Below are positions 16,569 to 26,555 of a stretch of DNA of 64,000 nucleotides, piece after piece. Position 1 is the stretch's first letter. Each line of letters opens with the position of its first letter. The notes beneath the pieces were generated by a model that did no database searches, was not told where the DNA came from, and saw nothing but the letters and a program-made list of their open reading frames with translations. The position numbers and the translations under genes are program-made. Source of the DNA: Streptomyces sp. AP-93 (lineage in GTDB: Bacteria; Actinomycetota; Actinomycetes; Streptomycetales; Streptomycetaceae); assembly GCF_022808175.1 (NCBI RefSeq), contig NZ_JALGBX010000022.1, forward strand, positions 105,271 through 169,270. Reading direction: 5' to 3'.

Positions 16569-18191
<1,623 letters not shown>

Positions 18192-18240
18192 TCCACCCCC
18201 GGGCTCCGGCCCGAAGGTAGATCGGCTGTTCTTCACGTAC

Positions 18241-18282
18241 CGAGGGCGGCACCCTCTCCTGACGGAGGGGGTGCCGCCCTCG
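18241..18282. terminator. bidirectional terminator groEL2 / Uma2
   Basis: 19-bp stem with one wobble pair (18241-18259 with 18264-18282) and a 4-base loop, between convergent genes. Confidence 0.85.
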
Positions 18283-18297
18283 GGCGTTTGCGCGGCC

Positions 18298-18882
18298 CTA
18301 GAAGCCGGTGGTGTCGATGGCGAAGTCGAAGGGCTCCGGGACGTGCAGGGGCTCACCGAAGGAGACCGTCTTGCGGGAGCGGTATCCGTGCGGGGAGGGG
18401 TCCCAGAAGCAGGTGATCTCCGAGCCCTGCATGTCGACGACCAGGTAGACGGGGACGAGCAGGCCGTACACGTCCAGCTTTTCGTTCCAGTCGGCGTCCT
18501 TGGTGGAGACGGACGTGAACTCTCCGACCAGCGACAGCGCCGCTCCGTCCGCGTGCAGCCCCTCTTCGTCGAAGGCCGCTTCGTCCGCGACGTACAGGTC
18601 AGGCCCGTAGCCACGCTCCGCCGCCGCGAACCGGAAGAGGAAGGGTGAGGTGTCGGCGAAGTGCCCCTTGGGGACGTGTGCCTGGAGCTGCTCGCGCAGG
18701 AGACGCATGCGACGGGAGTAGCGCAGCTTGGAGAACGGCGACACGATGATCTTCCCCCGGATGAGCTCGGCCTTGAAGCCGACTGGCGTGTTCATCTCCG
18801 CAACCGTTTGCAGGAGGTTCTCGAACGTCGCCGTCGCCGACAGCGTGTCTATGGGTGTGGCCCGCTCGGTCATGATCGTCAC
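18298..18882 (-). CDS. Uma2-family (DUF820) restriction-endonuclease-like protein
   Basis: About 195 residues of the PD-(D/E)XK-like Uma2 family, abundant in Streptomyces and of unknown function. Seen: ELIRGKIIVSP near the start, YGPDLYVAD and LVGEFTSVSTKDADWNEK, the usual PDxxxx...E(V)xSxxxxxxDxxxK core, in which the normal Val/Leu-Glu-Val-xS reads GEFTSVS. Start choice is uncertain: a GTG at 18882 is six bases from a GGAGG site, whereas the ATG at 18888 abuts it and another ATG lies at 18873. Confidence 0.75.
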   Translation of the reverse strand: MTIMTERATPIDTLSATATFENLLQTVAEMNTPVGFKAELIRGKIIVSPFSKLRYSRRMRLLREQLQAHVPKGHFADTSPFLFRFAAAERGYGPDLYVADEAAFDEEGLHADGAALSLVGEFTSVSTKDADWNEKLDVYGLLVPVYLVVDMQGSEITCFWDPSPHGYRSRKTVSFGEPLHVPEPFDFAIDTTGF

Positions 18883-19011
18883 CGTCATCCTCCGGATGGC
18901 GTGCTGTGCCCCTGAATGTGTGCCTCGTCCCAGGCTAGCGGCGGGCAGACCGCCGTGCCCGGCCTATGGGACGGACTGCCCCAGCCCCCCGACCTTTGGT
19001 TGACTGCAGAC

Positions 19012-19629
19012 ATGACTGATGTGTTCGTCAAGATCTGCGGGCTCAGGACCGCGCACGACGTCGAGGTCGCCGTGGCGGCCGGGGCCGATGCCGTCGGGTT
19101 CGTCTTCGCGCCCGGCAGCCCGCGTACCGTCGACGCCGCGACCGCGCGGGAGCTCGCCGGGCACGTGCCGGACGGGGTGCTCACCGTGGGGGTGTTCCGG
19201 GGGCAGTCCGTCGAGTCGGTGCGCCGGTTCACCGAGGAGAGCGGCGTACGGGGCGTGCAGCTGCACGGCGAGGAGGGCCCGGAGGACTTCGCGGCGCTGC
19301 GCGCGCAGGGCCGCACCCTGCTGCGGGCCACGGCGCGGCAGGTGGAGCGCTGCGGGGAGTACGGCGAGGACCTGCTGCTCCTCGACGCCCCGGACCCCGG
19401 CTCCGGCAAGCCGTGGAACTGGGGCTCGCCGGAGTTCACCGCCCCCGCGGGCCGCTGGCTGCTGGCGGGCGGGCTGACACCGGCCAACGTGGCGGAGGCA
19501 CTCACGGTCACCGGCGCCTGGGGCGTGGACGTCTCCAGCGGCGTGGAGAGCGAACGCGGGGTGAAGTCCCCGGACCTCATCCGCGCCTTCATCACGGCCG
19601 CCCGCGCCACCGTCCCCCGCCGGGGCTGA
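19012..19629 (+). CDS. trpF: phosphoribosylanthranilate isomerase
   Basis: Beta/alpha-barrel isomerase of tryptophan synthesis, 205 residues. It contains the general-base Cys in VKICGLR, VGVF, VQLHGEE, LLAGGLTPANV and the general-acid Asp in WGVDVSSGVE, so it should be active. The ATG at 19012 fits the conserved MTDVFVKICG start. It stands alone, not in a trp operon. Streptomyces usually rely on PriA, a HisA homologue that also performs this step, so a dedicated TrpF is an extra copy. Confidence 0.85.
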   Translation: MTDVFVKICGLRTAHDVEVAVAAGADAVGFVFAPGSPRTVDAATARELAGHVPDGVLTVGVFRGQSVESVRRFTEESGVRGVQLHGEEGPEDFAALRAQGRTLLRATARQVERCGEYGEDLLLLDAPDPGSGKPWNWGSPEFTAPAGRWLLAGGLTPANVAEALTVTGAWGVDVSSGVESERGVKSPDLIRAFITAARATVPRRG

Positions 19630-20090
19630 GAACCCAGCCTGGCCGGCGTCGGAGGCACGGGTCCGGGGCTTTCGCCGTCCGGCGCTCGAGGATCGGGGTC
19701 CGGGGCCTTCAGCCGTGCGGCGCCGGAAGATCGGGGTCCGGGGCTTTCAGCTGTGCGGCGCCCGAGGATCGGGGTGTGGGGTTCTCTGCCGTGCGGTGTC
19801 CGAGGGGCGGGGTGCGGGGCATTTCAGCCGTGCGGCGTTCGAGGCGTGGGGTCTGGGGCATTTCAGCCGTCCGGCGTTTGAGGACCGGGGTCTGGGGCGG
19901 AGCCCCAGGGGTCCGGGCGCAGCCCGGGACCCTTCCAACCCGCACGGCGCTTGAGGACCAGGTTCCGGGCGCAGCCCGGGACTTTTCCAGCCCGTCCGGC
20001 GTTTGAGGACCGGGGTCCGGGCAGCGCCCGGGGAACGGTGGAAGGGCGGGTAGGGGACTTCGCCCCCGCAGGGCCGCCCCGCCCGCTGCG
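19630..20090. repeat. array of dispersed intergenic repeats after trpF
   Basis: The segment is filled with variants of gtccggcgtttgaggaccgg and ggggtccggggc. Shorter units (cgttcgaggcgtggggtctg type, about 50 bases apart) run from 19660 to 19870, followed by fuller copies at about 19869-19930 and 19991-20075. The latter nearly duplicate 50105-50275. With the tandem repeat at 20142 it makes up most of the 783-base gap; no gene is seen. Confidence 0.75.
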
Positions 20091-20141
20091 GCAGACCGCG
20101 CCGGGCGGCCGGGGCCTACGGGCGGCCCGGGCGCACGCCTC

Positions 20142-20222
20142 GGCCGCGCCGCACACGCCGGCCGCGCCGCACACGCCGGCCGCGCCGCACACGCCGGCCG
20201 CGCCGCACACGCCGGCCGCGCC
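20142..20222. repeat. 18-bp tandem repeat, four copies
   Basis: The unit ggccgcgccgcacacgcc is repeated about four times with no substitutions. It is noncoding as far as can be seen and lies 190 bases upstream of the secreted-protein gene. Confidence 0.85.
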
Positions 20223-20412
20223 GATTGGGCCGGCGGGGCCGGTTGGACCGGCGCGGCCGGGCGCCGACGCGCGCCACGCCCCGGGCCCGGGGGCCGGGCG
20301 TGTGGATCAGATGCGCCGTCCGGCCGTTCGCCGCCGGTGTCTCCGGGGATCGGCCCGCCGGGGATGGTCAGCTGTCCGACGGTCAATCGCCCCCAGCGAA
20401 AGGTGGTACCCG

Positions 20413-21045
20413 GTGAAACGCGCCCGTTTCCTCGCCGCGCTCGTCCCGTCCCTGCTCATGGCCGCACTCGGCGCCACCGCGCTGACCGCGCCCGCCGCGG
20501 CCGCGCCCCTGCCGAAGCCGAAGTACCCGGTCCCGCACTGCTTCGGCAACGACGGCACCGACCTCAACGAGTTCTACGGAGTGAAGGAGCGGATCGTCGG
20601 TCCGCCCACCTGCCGCGAGATCTACGCCAAGGAGAAGTGGGTCCGGGTCGCGCCGGGCTGGAGCACGGCGCCCAGCGCCGCGGTGGCCGTCTATCCGGCC
20701 GGCTACACGCCGTCCGAGCCCGACCCGATCGACGACTTCAACTCCAAGTTCGTCAGCGCCACGTACGTCCTCGACATCGGCACGCCGCAGGAGAAGCGCC
20801 ACACGTTCAAGAAGAAGCAGGTCCTGCGGACCGGCTTCATCGCCCCCGACGGCCTTCCGTACTCGGCCGCCGTCTCGCCGTCGTTCAAGGCGCCGGACCT
20901 CGGCCCGCACACGCACACCATCCTCTTCACCCTCAAGGACGAGCACTGCGACGGCCTCGGGTCGGACCGGGAGGCCGACTGCCTGCCCGCGGGCACCTTC
21001 CCGTACACGGGCGACACCGCCATCACGGTGGTCCCGGCGCCGTAG
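20413..21045 (+). CDS. secreted protein of unknown function
   Basis: 210 residues with a clear signal peptide (VKRARF, hydrophobic core, cleavage near TAPAAAAPLP). The mature part has four Cys (HCFGND, PTCREIY, EHCDGL, ADCLPAG), probably two disulfides, and a His-rich strand near DLGPHTHTILF. I do not recognise the family. The start is a GTG at 20413 after GAAAGGTGG; the upstream frame crosses the repeats. It ends 12 bases from the convergent TetR stop. Confidence 0.7.
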   Translation: MKRARFLAALVPSLLMAALGATALTAPAAAAPLPKPKYPVPHCFGNDGTDLNEFYGVKERIVGPPTCREIYAKEKWVRVAPGWSTAPSAAVAVYPAGYTPSEPDPIDDFNSKFVSATYVLDIGTPQEKRHTFKKKQVLRTGFIAPDGLPYSAAVSPSFKAPDLGPHTHTILFTLKDEHCDGLGSDREADCLPAGTFPYTGDTAITVVPAP

Positions 21046-21057
21046 TCCGGCCGCCGG

Positions 21058-21642
21058 CTAGGCCAGCGAGTCGATCCAGCGCTCCAGACGGCGCCCTTCC
21101 GAGGCCATCAGCTCCGGGTCGCGGAAAGTGTTCGTGAGCAGGGAGATGCCCTGGTAGGAGGCGATCAGGGCGACCGCGAGCTCGCGCGCGTCGGTGGTCC
21201 GGCCCAATGCGAGGAACTGCTGCTCGGCCCAGTCGAGCAGCACCCGGATGACCTTGGCGAGGGTCTGGTCGAGGCCGTCGTCGCGCTTGTCGAGCTCGGA
21301 GGCGAGCGAGCCGGTGGGGCAGCCGTAGCGGGCGGTGAGGTCGCGCTGGCCGACCCAGCCGGCGAGGAGGGCCTTCAGCCGGTCCTGCGGGGCGGGGAGC
21401 GCGTCCAGGGCGCTGATCATGTCCGCGAGGGCCTGTGCGTGGGCGCCGATGGCCGCTTCGACCAGTTGGTCCTTGGTCTTGAAGTAGTAGTAGACGTTGC
21501 CGACGGGGACGTCGGCCGCGCGCGCGATGTCGGCGATCGTCGTCTTCTCCATGCCCTGCTCGTGCAGGACCTGGGCCGCGGCCGCGGCGAGGCGTTCGCG
21601 CTTGCTGCTGCCGCCCCCGCGCTTCGTACCTGAGTAAGTCAC
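21058..21642 (-). CDS. TetR-family repressor
   Basis: 194 residues. N-terminal TetR HTH (LHEQGMEKTTIADIARAADV then VGNVYYYFKTKDQLVEA) and a helical ligand-binding part ending ERWIDSLA. The start is a GTG at 21642. It is divergent from an NAD(P)-binding NmrA-like gene, and palindromes overlap its start and the intergenic region, so it probably represses itself and the divergent NmrA-dehalogenase genes. The ligand is unknown. Confidence 0.85.
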   Translation of the reverse strand: MTYSGTKRGGGSSKRERLAAAAAQVLHEQGMEKTTIADIARAADVPVGNVYYYFKTKDQLVEAAIGAHAQALADMISALDALPAPQDRLKALLAGWVGQRDLTARYGCPTGSLASELDKRDDGLDQTLAKVIRVLLDWAEQQFLALGRTTDARELAVALIASYQGISLLTNTFRDPELMASEGRRLERWIDSLA

Positions 21643-21650
21643 CTGACTAA
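21633..21650. promoter_or_regulatory. operator-like palindrome at the tetR start
   Basis: The core agtca-cc-tgact (within taagtcacctgactaa) overlaps the GTG start of the repressor and shares the TTAGTCAG half-site with the box at 21692. Confidence 0.55.
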
Positions 21651-21691
21651 GTGTAGACGGGCGCCGCCCCCGGGGGCTATGGTCGCCCCAG

Positions 21692-21713
21692 GAGTTAGTC
21701 AGTCAACTAACTC
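21692..21713. promoter_or_regulatory. TetR operator in the tetR-nmrA divergent region
   Basis: Perfect 8-bp inverted repeat gagttagt-N6-actaactc, 26 bases ahead of the NmrA-like start. Its half-site also occurs at the repressor start. Confidence 0.7.
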
Positions 21714-21738
21714 ACTTCACGGGTGGGAGCTTCCTTTC

Positions 21739-22560
21739 ATGTTCGTCATCACGGGTGCGACCGGAAACGTCGGCAGCGAGCTCGTACGGATCCTCGCGGC
21801 AGCGGGAGAGCCGGTCACGGCCGTCTCCCGCCGGGCGCCGCAGGAGCCCCTGCCCGAAGGCGTCCGCCACCACCGGGCCGACCTCGCCGATCCGCAGAGC
21901 CTGCGGCCCGCCCTCGCCGGGGCCGGGGCCCTGTTCCTGCTGGTCGCGGGCGAGGACCCGCGGGCGGTCCTCGAAACGGCCGCGGGGGCCGGCGTACGCA
22001 GGGTCGTGCTGCTGTCCTCGCAGGGGGTCGGGACCCGGCCCGAGCAGTACGGGCACCCGGCCGCCTTCGAGGAGGCCGTCCGCCGGTCGGGCCTGGAGTG
22101 GACGGTGCTGCGCTCGGGCGGGCTCGACTCCAACGCCTTCGCCTGGGCCGAGTCGATCCGTACGCACCGCACGGCCGCCGCGCCCTTCGGGGACGTCGGG
22201 CTGCCGACGGTCGATCCGGCGGACGTCGCCGAGGTCGCGGCGGCGGTACTGCGGGGCTCCGGGCACGCGGGGAACACGTACGACCTGACCGGCCCGGCGC
22301 CGGTCACCCCCCGTGAGCGGGCCGAGGCGATCGCGGGCGCGATCGGCGAGCCGGTGCGGTTCGTGGAGCAGAGCCCCGAGGAGGCCCGGGCGCAGATGCT
22401 CACCTTCATGCCCGAGCCGGCGGTGCAGGGCACCCTGGCGATCCTGGGCGCGCCGGTCGCCGCCGAACGGGCCGTCAGCCCGGCCGTCGAGCAGATCCTG
22501 GGCCGGGCCCCGCGCCCCTTCGCCGCCTGGGCGGACCGCTCGGCGGCGGCCTTCCGCTGA
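21739..22560 (+). CDS. NmrA-like NAD(P)-binding protein
   Basis: 273 residues. Rossmann start MFVITGATGNVGSELVRIL with the GxxGxxG motif, then DLADPQSLRPAL and a LLSSQGV segment, as in NmrA/HSCARG-type atypical short-chain dehydrogenases that sense or use NAD(P)H. The normal catalytic YxxxK is not obvious. The start at 21739 follows GGGAG. It is divergent from a TetR repressor and upstream of a haloalkane dehalogenase-like gene, probably in one transcript. Confidence 0.8.
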   Translation: MFVITGATGNVGSELVRILAAAGEPVTAVSRRAPQEPLPEGVRHHRADLADPQSLRPALAGAGALFLLVAGEDPRAVLETAAGAGVRRVVLLSSQGVGTRPEQYGHPAAFEEAVRRSGLEWTVLRSGGLDSNAFAWAESIRTHRTAAAPFGDVGLPTVDPADVAEVAAAVLRGSGHAGNTYDLTGPAPVTPRERAEAIAGAIGEPVRFVEQSPEEARAQMLTFMPEPAVQGTLAILGAPVAAERAVSPAVEQILGRAPRPFAAWADRSAAAFR

Positions 22561-22617
22561 CCGGCCTCGGTCCGGTCCCGGCCGGGTCCCGGCCCGGTCC
22601 CGCACCGGCAGACGTCT

Positions 22618-22643
22618 CCCTTCCCTTCCCTTCCCTTCCCTTC
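22618..22643. repeat. ccctt pentanucleotide microsatellite
   Basis: Five copies of cccttcc-type 5-base units just upstream of the dehalogenase ribosome site; slippage here could change spacing to upstream signals. Confidence 0.75.
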
Positions 22644-22661
22644 TCCGCAGGAGCAGCAGCC

Positions 22662-23534
22662 ATGCCCGTACAGCCCGTACTCGACTCGACGATCCACTAC
22701 CGGGAAGCCGGTGCGCCCGAGGGCGTCCCCGTGGTCTTCCTGCACGGGAACCCCACCTCCTCCCACCTCTGGCGGGAGGTGCTCCCCGCCGTCGGCGGTC
22801 GGGCCCGGCTGCTCGCGCCGGACCTGATCGGGATGGGGGACTCGGGCAAGCCCGCCATCGGCTACACCTTCGCCGACCACGCCCGCTACCTCGACGCCTG
22901 GTTCGACGCGCTCGGGCTGGAGGAGGCGGTGCTCGTCGGGCACGACTGGGGCGGCGCGCTCGCCTTCGACCGGGCCGCCCGGCATCCGGGGCGGGTACGC
23001 GGGATCGCGTTCACCGAAACCATCGTCAAGCCGATGAGCTGGGAGGAGTTCCCGGAGGGCGGCCGCGAGCTGTTCCGGGCGATCAAGACGCCGGGGGTGG
23101 GGGAGGCCATGCTCCTCGACGCGAACGGGTTCATCGAGGGGCTGTCCGGCAGTGGCGTCCGCCCGATGGACCCGCGCGACCTGGACGTGTACCGGGCCCC
23201 GTACCCGACCCGGGAGAGCCGGCGCCCGCTGCTCCAGTGGGCCCGGTCGATGCCGCTGGGCGGGGAACCTGCCGAGGTGGTCGCCCGCGTGGCGGCGTAC
23301 GGGGACTGGCTCGCGGGGAGCCCCGGGATACCCAAGCTGCTGCTGACCTTCGCCCCGGGGCCCGGGGCGATGACGGGACCGGAGACCGTCGACTGGTGCG
23401 TGGCGAACATCGCGGGCCTGGAACTCGCCCGGCACGACGGGGTGTCCGCCGGGCACCACACCCCCGAGGACCATCCGCTGCTGGTCGCGGCGGCGGTACG
23501 GGACTGGGCGGGGCGGCACGGGCTGTGGGGGTGA
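22662..23534 (+). CDS. haloalkane dehalogenase (alpha/beta hydrolase, HLD-II type)
   Basis: 290 residues. Catalytic features of haloalkane dehalogenases are in place: HGNPTSS with the halide-stabilising Asn30, the nucleophile motif GHDWGG (Asp95 and halide-binding Trp96), the acid in AFTETI (Glu119) and the base His in SAGHHTPED. The enzyme would cleave carbon-halogen bonds, releasing alcohol and halide. Many actinobacterial homologues have no known natural substrate. It lies downstream of the NmrA-like gene under the same TetR. Confidence 0.85.
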   Translation: MPVQPVLDSTIHYREAGAPEGVPVVFLHGNPTSSHLWREVLPAVGGRARLLAPDLIGMGDSGKPAIGYTFADHARYLDAWFDALGLEEAVLVGHDWGGALAFDRAARHPGRVRGIAFTETIVKPMSWEEFPEGGRELFRAIKTPGVGEAMLLDANGFIEGLSGSGVRPMDPRDLDVYRAPYPTRESRRPLLQWARSMPLGGEPAEVVARVAAYGDWLAGSPGIPKLLLTFAPGPGAMTGPETVDWCVANIAGLELARHDGVSAGHHTPEDHPLLVAAAVRDWAGRHGLWG

Positions 23535-23640
23535 GGCGGTCCGGACGAGGCGAAGGACGCCCAGCGCGGGCCTTCGGACCCCCCGGCGGCGGACGTAGGT
23601 CCCTGTCGGTGGGCCTTCCGCCCCGGGGAGACTTCGCATC

Positions 23641-25101
23641 ATGGACACTCTGGATTCGGTGATCGTCAACGTCAACGATCACCTCTGGACCTACCTGCTG
23701 ATTCCGCTGGTGGTCGGTGCGGGCCTGTACTTCACGGTCCGCTCCCGGGGTGTGCAGCTGCGCCTGCTGCCCGAGATGTTCCGGGTGGTGAAGGAGAAGA
23801 CCCCGCCGCGCGCCGACGGCCGCAAGCAGGTCTCGTCGTTCGGCGCCTTCACGATCTCCGCCGCCGCGCGCGTCGGTACCGGCAACATCGCCGGTGTCGC
23901 CGCCGCCATCACGCTGGGCGGCGCGGGCGCCGTCTTCTGGATGTGGATGATGGCGCTGATCGGCGCGGCCTCCGCCTTCGTGGAATCGGCCCTCGCCCAG
24001 CTCTACAAGGTGCGCAACGCGGGCGGTGCCTACCGGGGCGGCCCGGCCTACTACATGCAGCGGGCGCTCGGTAAACGCTGGCTCGGGGTGCTCTTCGCGG
24101 TGACGATCACCGTCACCTTCGGCTTCGTCTTCAACGCCGTGCAGGCCAACACCATCACCGCCGTGGCCTCGGGCTCCCTCGCGGACGCGGACGGGTCGAA
24201 CTGGTTCGGCCCCTCGCTCGGCGTGCTGCTGGCCGCCCTGCTGGGCCTGGCCGTCTTCGGCGGGGTCAAGCGGATCTCGGCCGTCACCACCGTCCTGGTC
24301 CCGGTGATGGCGATCGTCTACCTGCTGCTCGGCGCGGCGGTGGTCCTCCTCAACATCACCGAGTTCCCCCGGGTCATCGCGGACATCGTCGGCGGCGCCT
24401 TCGGCTTCCGCGAGCTGGCGGCCGGCGGCATCGGCGCGGCCATCCAGCAGGGCATCCGGCGCGGCATGTTCTCCAACGAGGCGGGCCTGGGCTCGGCCCC
24501 GAACGCGGGCGCGGCCGCCGAGGTCTCGCACCCGGTCAAGCAGGGCCTCGTACAGTCCCTGGGCGTCTTCTTCGACACCCTCCTCGTGTGCACGATGACG
24601 GCCTTCATCGTCCTCGTCACCAACCCGGAGCTGTCGGGCCGCCAGGGCGCGGACCTGACGCAGACGGCGCTGAGCGACACGCTGGGCGGGTGGGCCGGCC
24701 ACCTCCTGACGGTGGTGGTCTTCATGCTCGCCTTCAGCAGCATGATCGGGAACTACTACTACGGCGAGACCAACATCCAGTTCATCACCCGCAAGCGGTG
24801 GGTCCTGCCGGGATACCGGGTGCTGGTCCTGTCGGCGGTCGTCCTGGGCTCGCTCGGCTCGGTGTCGGTCGTCTGGAACCTGGCGGACGTGTTCATGGGC
24901 CTCATGGCCCTGATCAACCTCGCCGCGATCATCCCGCTGTCGGCCATCGCCTTCCGCCTCCTGGACGACTACCTCGCCCAGCGCCGGGCGGGCCTGGAGC
25001 CGGTCTTCACCCGCGACCGCATGCCGGACCTGAAGGGCGTCCAGTGCTGGGACCCGGTCCGCACGACGGTCCCGTCGGCGCAGGCGCCGGAACGGGTTTA
25101 G
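23641..25101 (+). CDS. sodium:alanine symporter (AGCS family)
   Basis: 486 residues with about 10-11 membrane helices. AGCS hallmarks are present: GVQLRLLPEMFR after the first helix, GTGNIAGVAAAITLGGAGAV, the PAYYM loop and RRGMFSNEAGLGSAPNAGAAA. It imports alanine or glycine with Na+. No regulator is adjacent and it ends convergently with the HAAS gene. The ATG at 23641 follows GGGGAGA. Confidence 0.9.
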   Translation: MDTLDSVIVNVNDHLWTYLLIPLVVGAGLYFTVRSRGVQLRLLPEMFRVVKEKTPPRADGRKQVSSFGAFTISAAARVGTGNIAGVAAAITLGGAGAVFWMWMMALIGAASAFVESALAQLYKVRNAGGAYRGGPAYYMQRALGKRWLGVLFAVTITVTFGFVFNAVQANTITAVASGSLADADGSNWFGPSLGVLLAALLGLAVFGGVKRISAVTTVLVPVMAIVYLLLGAAVVLLNITEFPRVIADIVGGAFGFRELAAGGIGAAIQQGIRRGMFSNEAGLGSAPNAGAAAEVSHPVKQGLVQSLGVFFDTLLVCTMTAFIVLVTNPELSGRQGADLTQTALSDTLGGWAGHLLTVVVFMLAFSSMIGNYYYGETNIQFITRKRWVLPGYRVLVLSAVVLGSLGSVSVVWNLADVFMGLMALINLAAIIPLSAIAFRLLDDYLAQRRAGLEPVFTRDRMPDLKGVQCWDPVRTTVPSAQAPERV

Positions 25102-25146
25102 CCCGGCCGCCGGACCCGCCACTCGATCGTGGGACGGGGAACCCCG

Positions 25147-25737
25147 TCACCGGCCCGGAAGGCCAACGGCGACCTCGTCGTCGGCGGGGCCGCTCTTCTT
25201 GGCCCGCGCGTCGGCGACGGCGTACGGCAGCCCGGGCAGCAGCAGGAACGGCGCCGCCCACAACGGCAGCGTGAACAGCACCCCGTCACCGGCCAACAGG
25301 CTCGTGAGTATCCCGGCGGGCAGGGCGGTGGCGAGGCCGAGCGCCCAGCCCGCACGCATGCCCAGGCTGCCCCGCCGCAGCTCCCAGGTGACCGTGGCCA
25401 CACCGAGGACCACCCAGAAGGCCAGGTAGTCGGGGGTCACGGCGAGCTTCGTGGTCCAGTGGCGCAGGTAGGAGATCAGCAGGACGCAGCCGATCGCGAG
25501 ACAGGCCAGGGACGCGGTGCGCAGCACCCGGCGGGAGAGTGGGGCGCGTGCCCGCGCCCATGTCGCGGCGAAACTGCGGACGTCCCGTCCGACGACGTCC
25601 TGTCCCGTACGGCCGGCGGCCTGCGCATCCTCCAAGTGGGCGGAGAGCTCGTCGAGCATCTCCCGTACGGACGTGTCGTCGATCCCCCGGTACTCCCAGT
25701 TGCTGCGGCAGACCGCGAGTATCTGTGCGTTCGTCAT
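25147..25737 (-). CDS. HAAS-type membrane protein, target of PadR
   Basis: 196 residues. N-terminal cytoplasmic HAAS-like helical domain (about 1-65), then about four membrane helices. PadR-HAAS pairs are common in actinobacteria and firmicutes and are thought to sense envelope stress. The ATG at 25737 overlaps the PadR stop by four bases (ATGA), so translation is coupled. Confidence 0.7.
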   Translation of the reverse strand: MTNAQILAVCRSNWEYRGIDDTSVREMLDELSAHLEDAQAAGRTGQDVVGRDVRSFAATWARARAPLSRRVLRTASLACLAIGCVLLISYLRHWTTKLAVTPDYLAFWVVLGVATVTWELRRGSLGMRAGWALGLATALPAGILTSLLAGDGVLFTLPLWAAPFLLLPGLPYAVADARAKKSGPADDEVAVGLPGR

Positions 25738-26111
25738 GGTGTGGTTCCCCCCGTGGGTTCCGTGGCGGTCAGGATGCGGCCCGCCTGCCCGGCGAAGGCG
25801 AGCCAGTCGGCCCGGCCGCCGCTCAGTTCGGCGTGCCCCGCCTCGGTCAGGCGGTAGTACTTGCGCGGGGCTCCGCCGCTCGAGGAGGGGGCGCGGTAGG
25901 AGGAGATGAGTCCCGCCCGCTCCATCCGGGCGAGCAGCGGATAGATGCTGCCGTCGCTGACCAGCTCCAGCCCGCCGGCGGCGAGCGCCTCGGCGAACTC
26001 GAAGCCATATCTGGGCCGTTCGGCGATCAACGCCAGGATGCACAGGTCGAGCACTCCGCGCAGGAGCTGACTGCGTCGTTGGTCACCGGCCGCAGGCACT
26101 TCCTTTGTCAT
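25734..26111 (-). CDS. PadR-family transcriptional regulator
   Basis: About 125 residues with the winged-helix PadR core: LLRGVLDLCILALI, RYGFEFAEAL, DGSIYPLLARMERAGL and the YYRLTEAG wing. The ATG at 26111 is taken; a TTG lies three codons upstream. A palindrome (CAAGGTA-N9-TACCTTG) lies immediately upstream, so autoregulation is likely. It is coupled to the HAAS membrane protein. Confidence 0.85.
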   Translation of the reverse strand: MTKEVPAAGDQRRSQLLRGVLDLCILALIAERPRYGFEFAEALAAGGLELVSDGSIYPLLARMERAGLISSYRAPSSSGGAPRKYYRLTEAGHAELSGGRADWLAFAGQAGRILTATEPTGGTTP

Positions 26112-26117
26112 GCGGTA

Positions 26118-26140
26118 CAAGGTAGTCAGGAAGTACCTTG
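26118..26140. promoter_or_regulatory. PadR operator
   Basis: Perfect inverted repeat caaggta-N9-taccttg directly upstream of the PadR start codon, in a locally AT-richer stretch. Confidence 0.7.
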
Positions 26141-26195
26141 CACCACAAGAGACTTGGAGTCACTCCATCCGGGCCTTTCCCGCACTGAGTCAGGG

Positions 26196-26555
26196 CTAGA
26201 CCGCCGGACCGGAGACTGCGACCGGGCCGTCCGGCTCGACCGAGGTCACGACCGCCGTCGACCGCAGGGCCTCGACCTGGTCGGGGGAGAGGCGGGCGCT
26301 GAAGCCGTTCAGGGCGTGGCGGTAGACGTGGACCGGGGTGATCCCGTAGGCGTCCGCGACGGCGGCCGGGTCGAGGCCGCGGTGCACGGTGACGATGTAC
26401 GCCGGCCACTCGGCCGGGGCCGCCGCGTGGGACGCGGGAGCGGGGCCGGTGGCCGGGGCCGTGGCGTGGGCGGGCAGGGCGGGCAGGGCGGCCATGGCGG
26501 TCAGTGCGAGGGCGGCGAGGGCCGTCGGCAGGGTCCAGCTCGGTCGGGTGCGCAT
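26196..26555 (-). CDS. secreted stand-alone I9 (subtilisin propeptide-like) inhibitor
   Basis: 119 residues: a signal peptide (MRTRPSW, hydrophobic core, cleavage near LPAHATA), then one I9 domain (AYIVTVHRGLDPAAVADAYG, then YRHALNGFSARLSPDQVEAL, ending VVTSVEPDG). Such free propeptide-like proteins can chaperone or inhibit subtilases. The protease encoded divergently 394 bases away carries its own I9 domain with the same layout. The ATG at 26555 is chosen because the signal peptide starts there. Confidence 0.75.
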   Translation of the reverse strand: MRTRPSWTLPTALAALALTAMAALPALPAHATAPATGPAPASHAAAPAEWPAYIVTVHRGLDPAAVADAYGITPVHVYRHALNGFSARLSPDQVEALRSTAVVTSVEPDGPVAVSGPAV

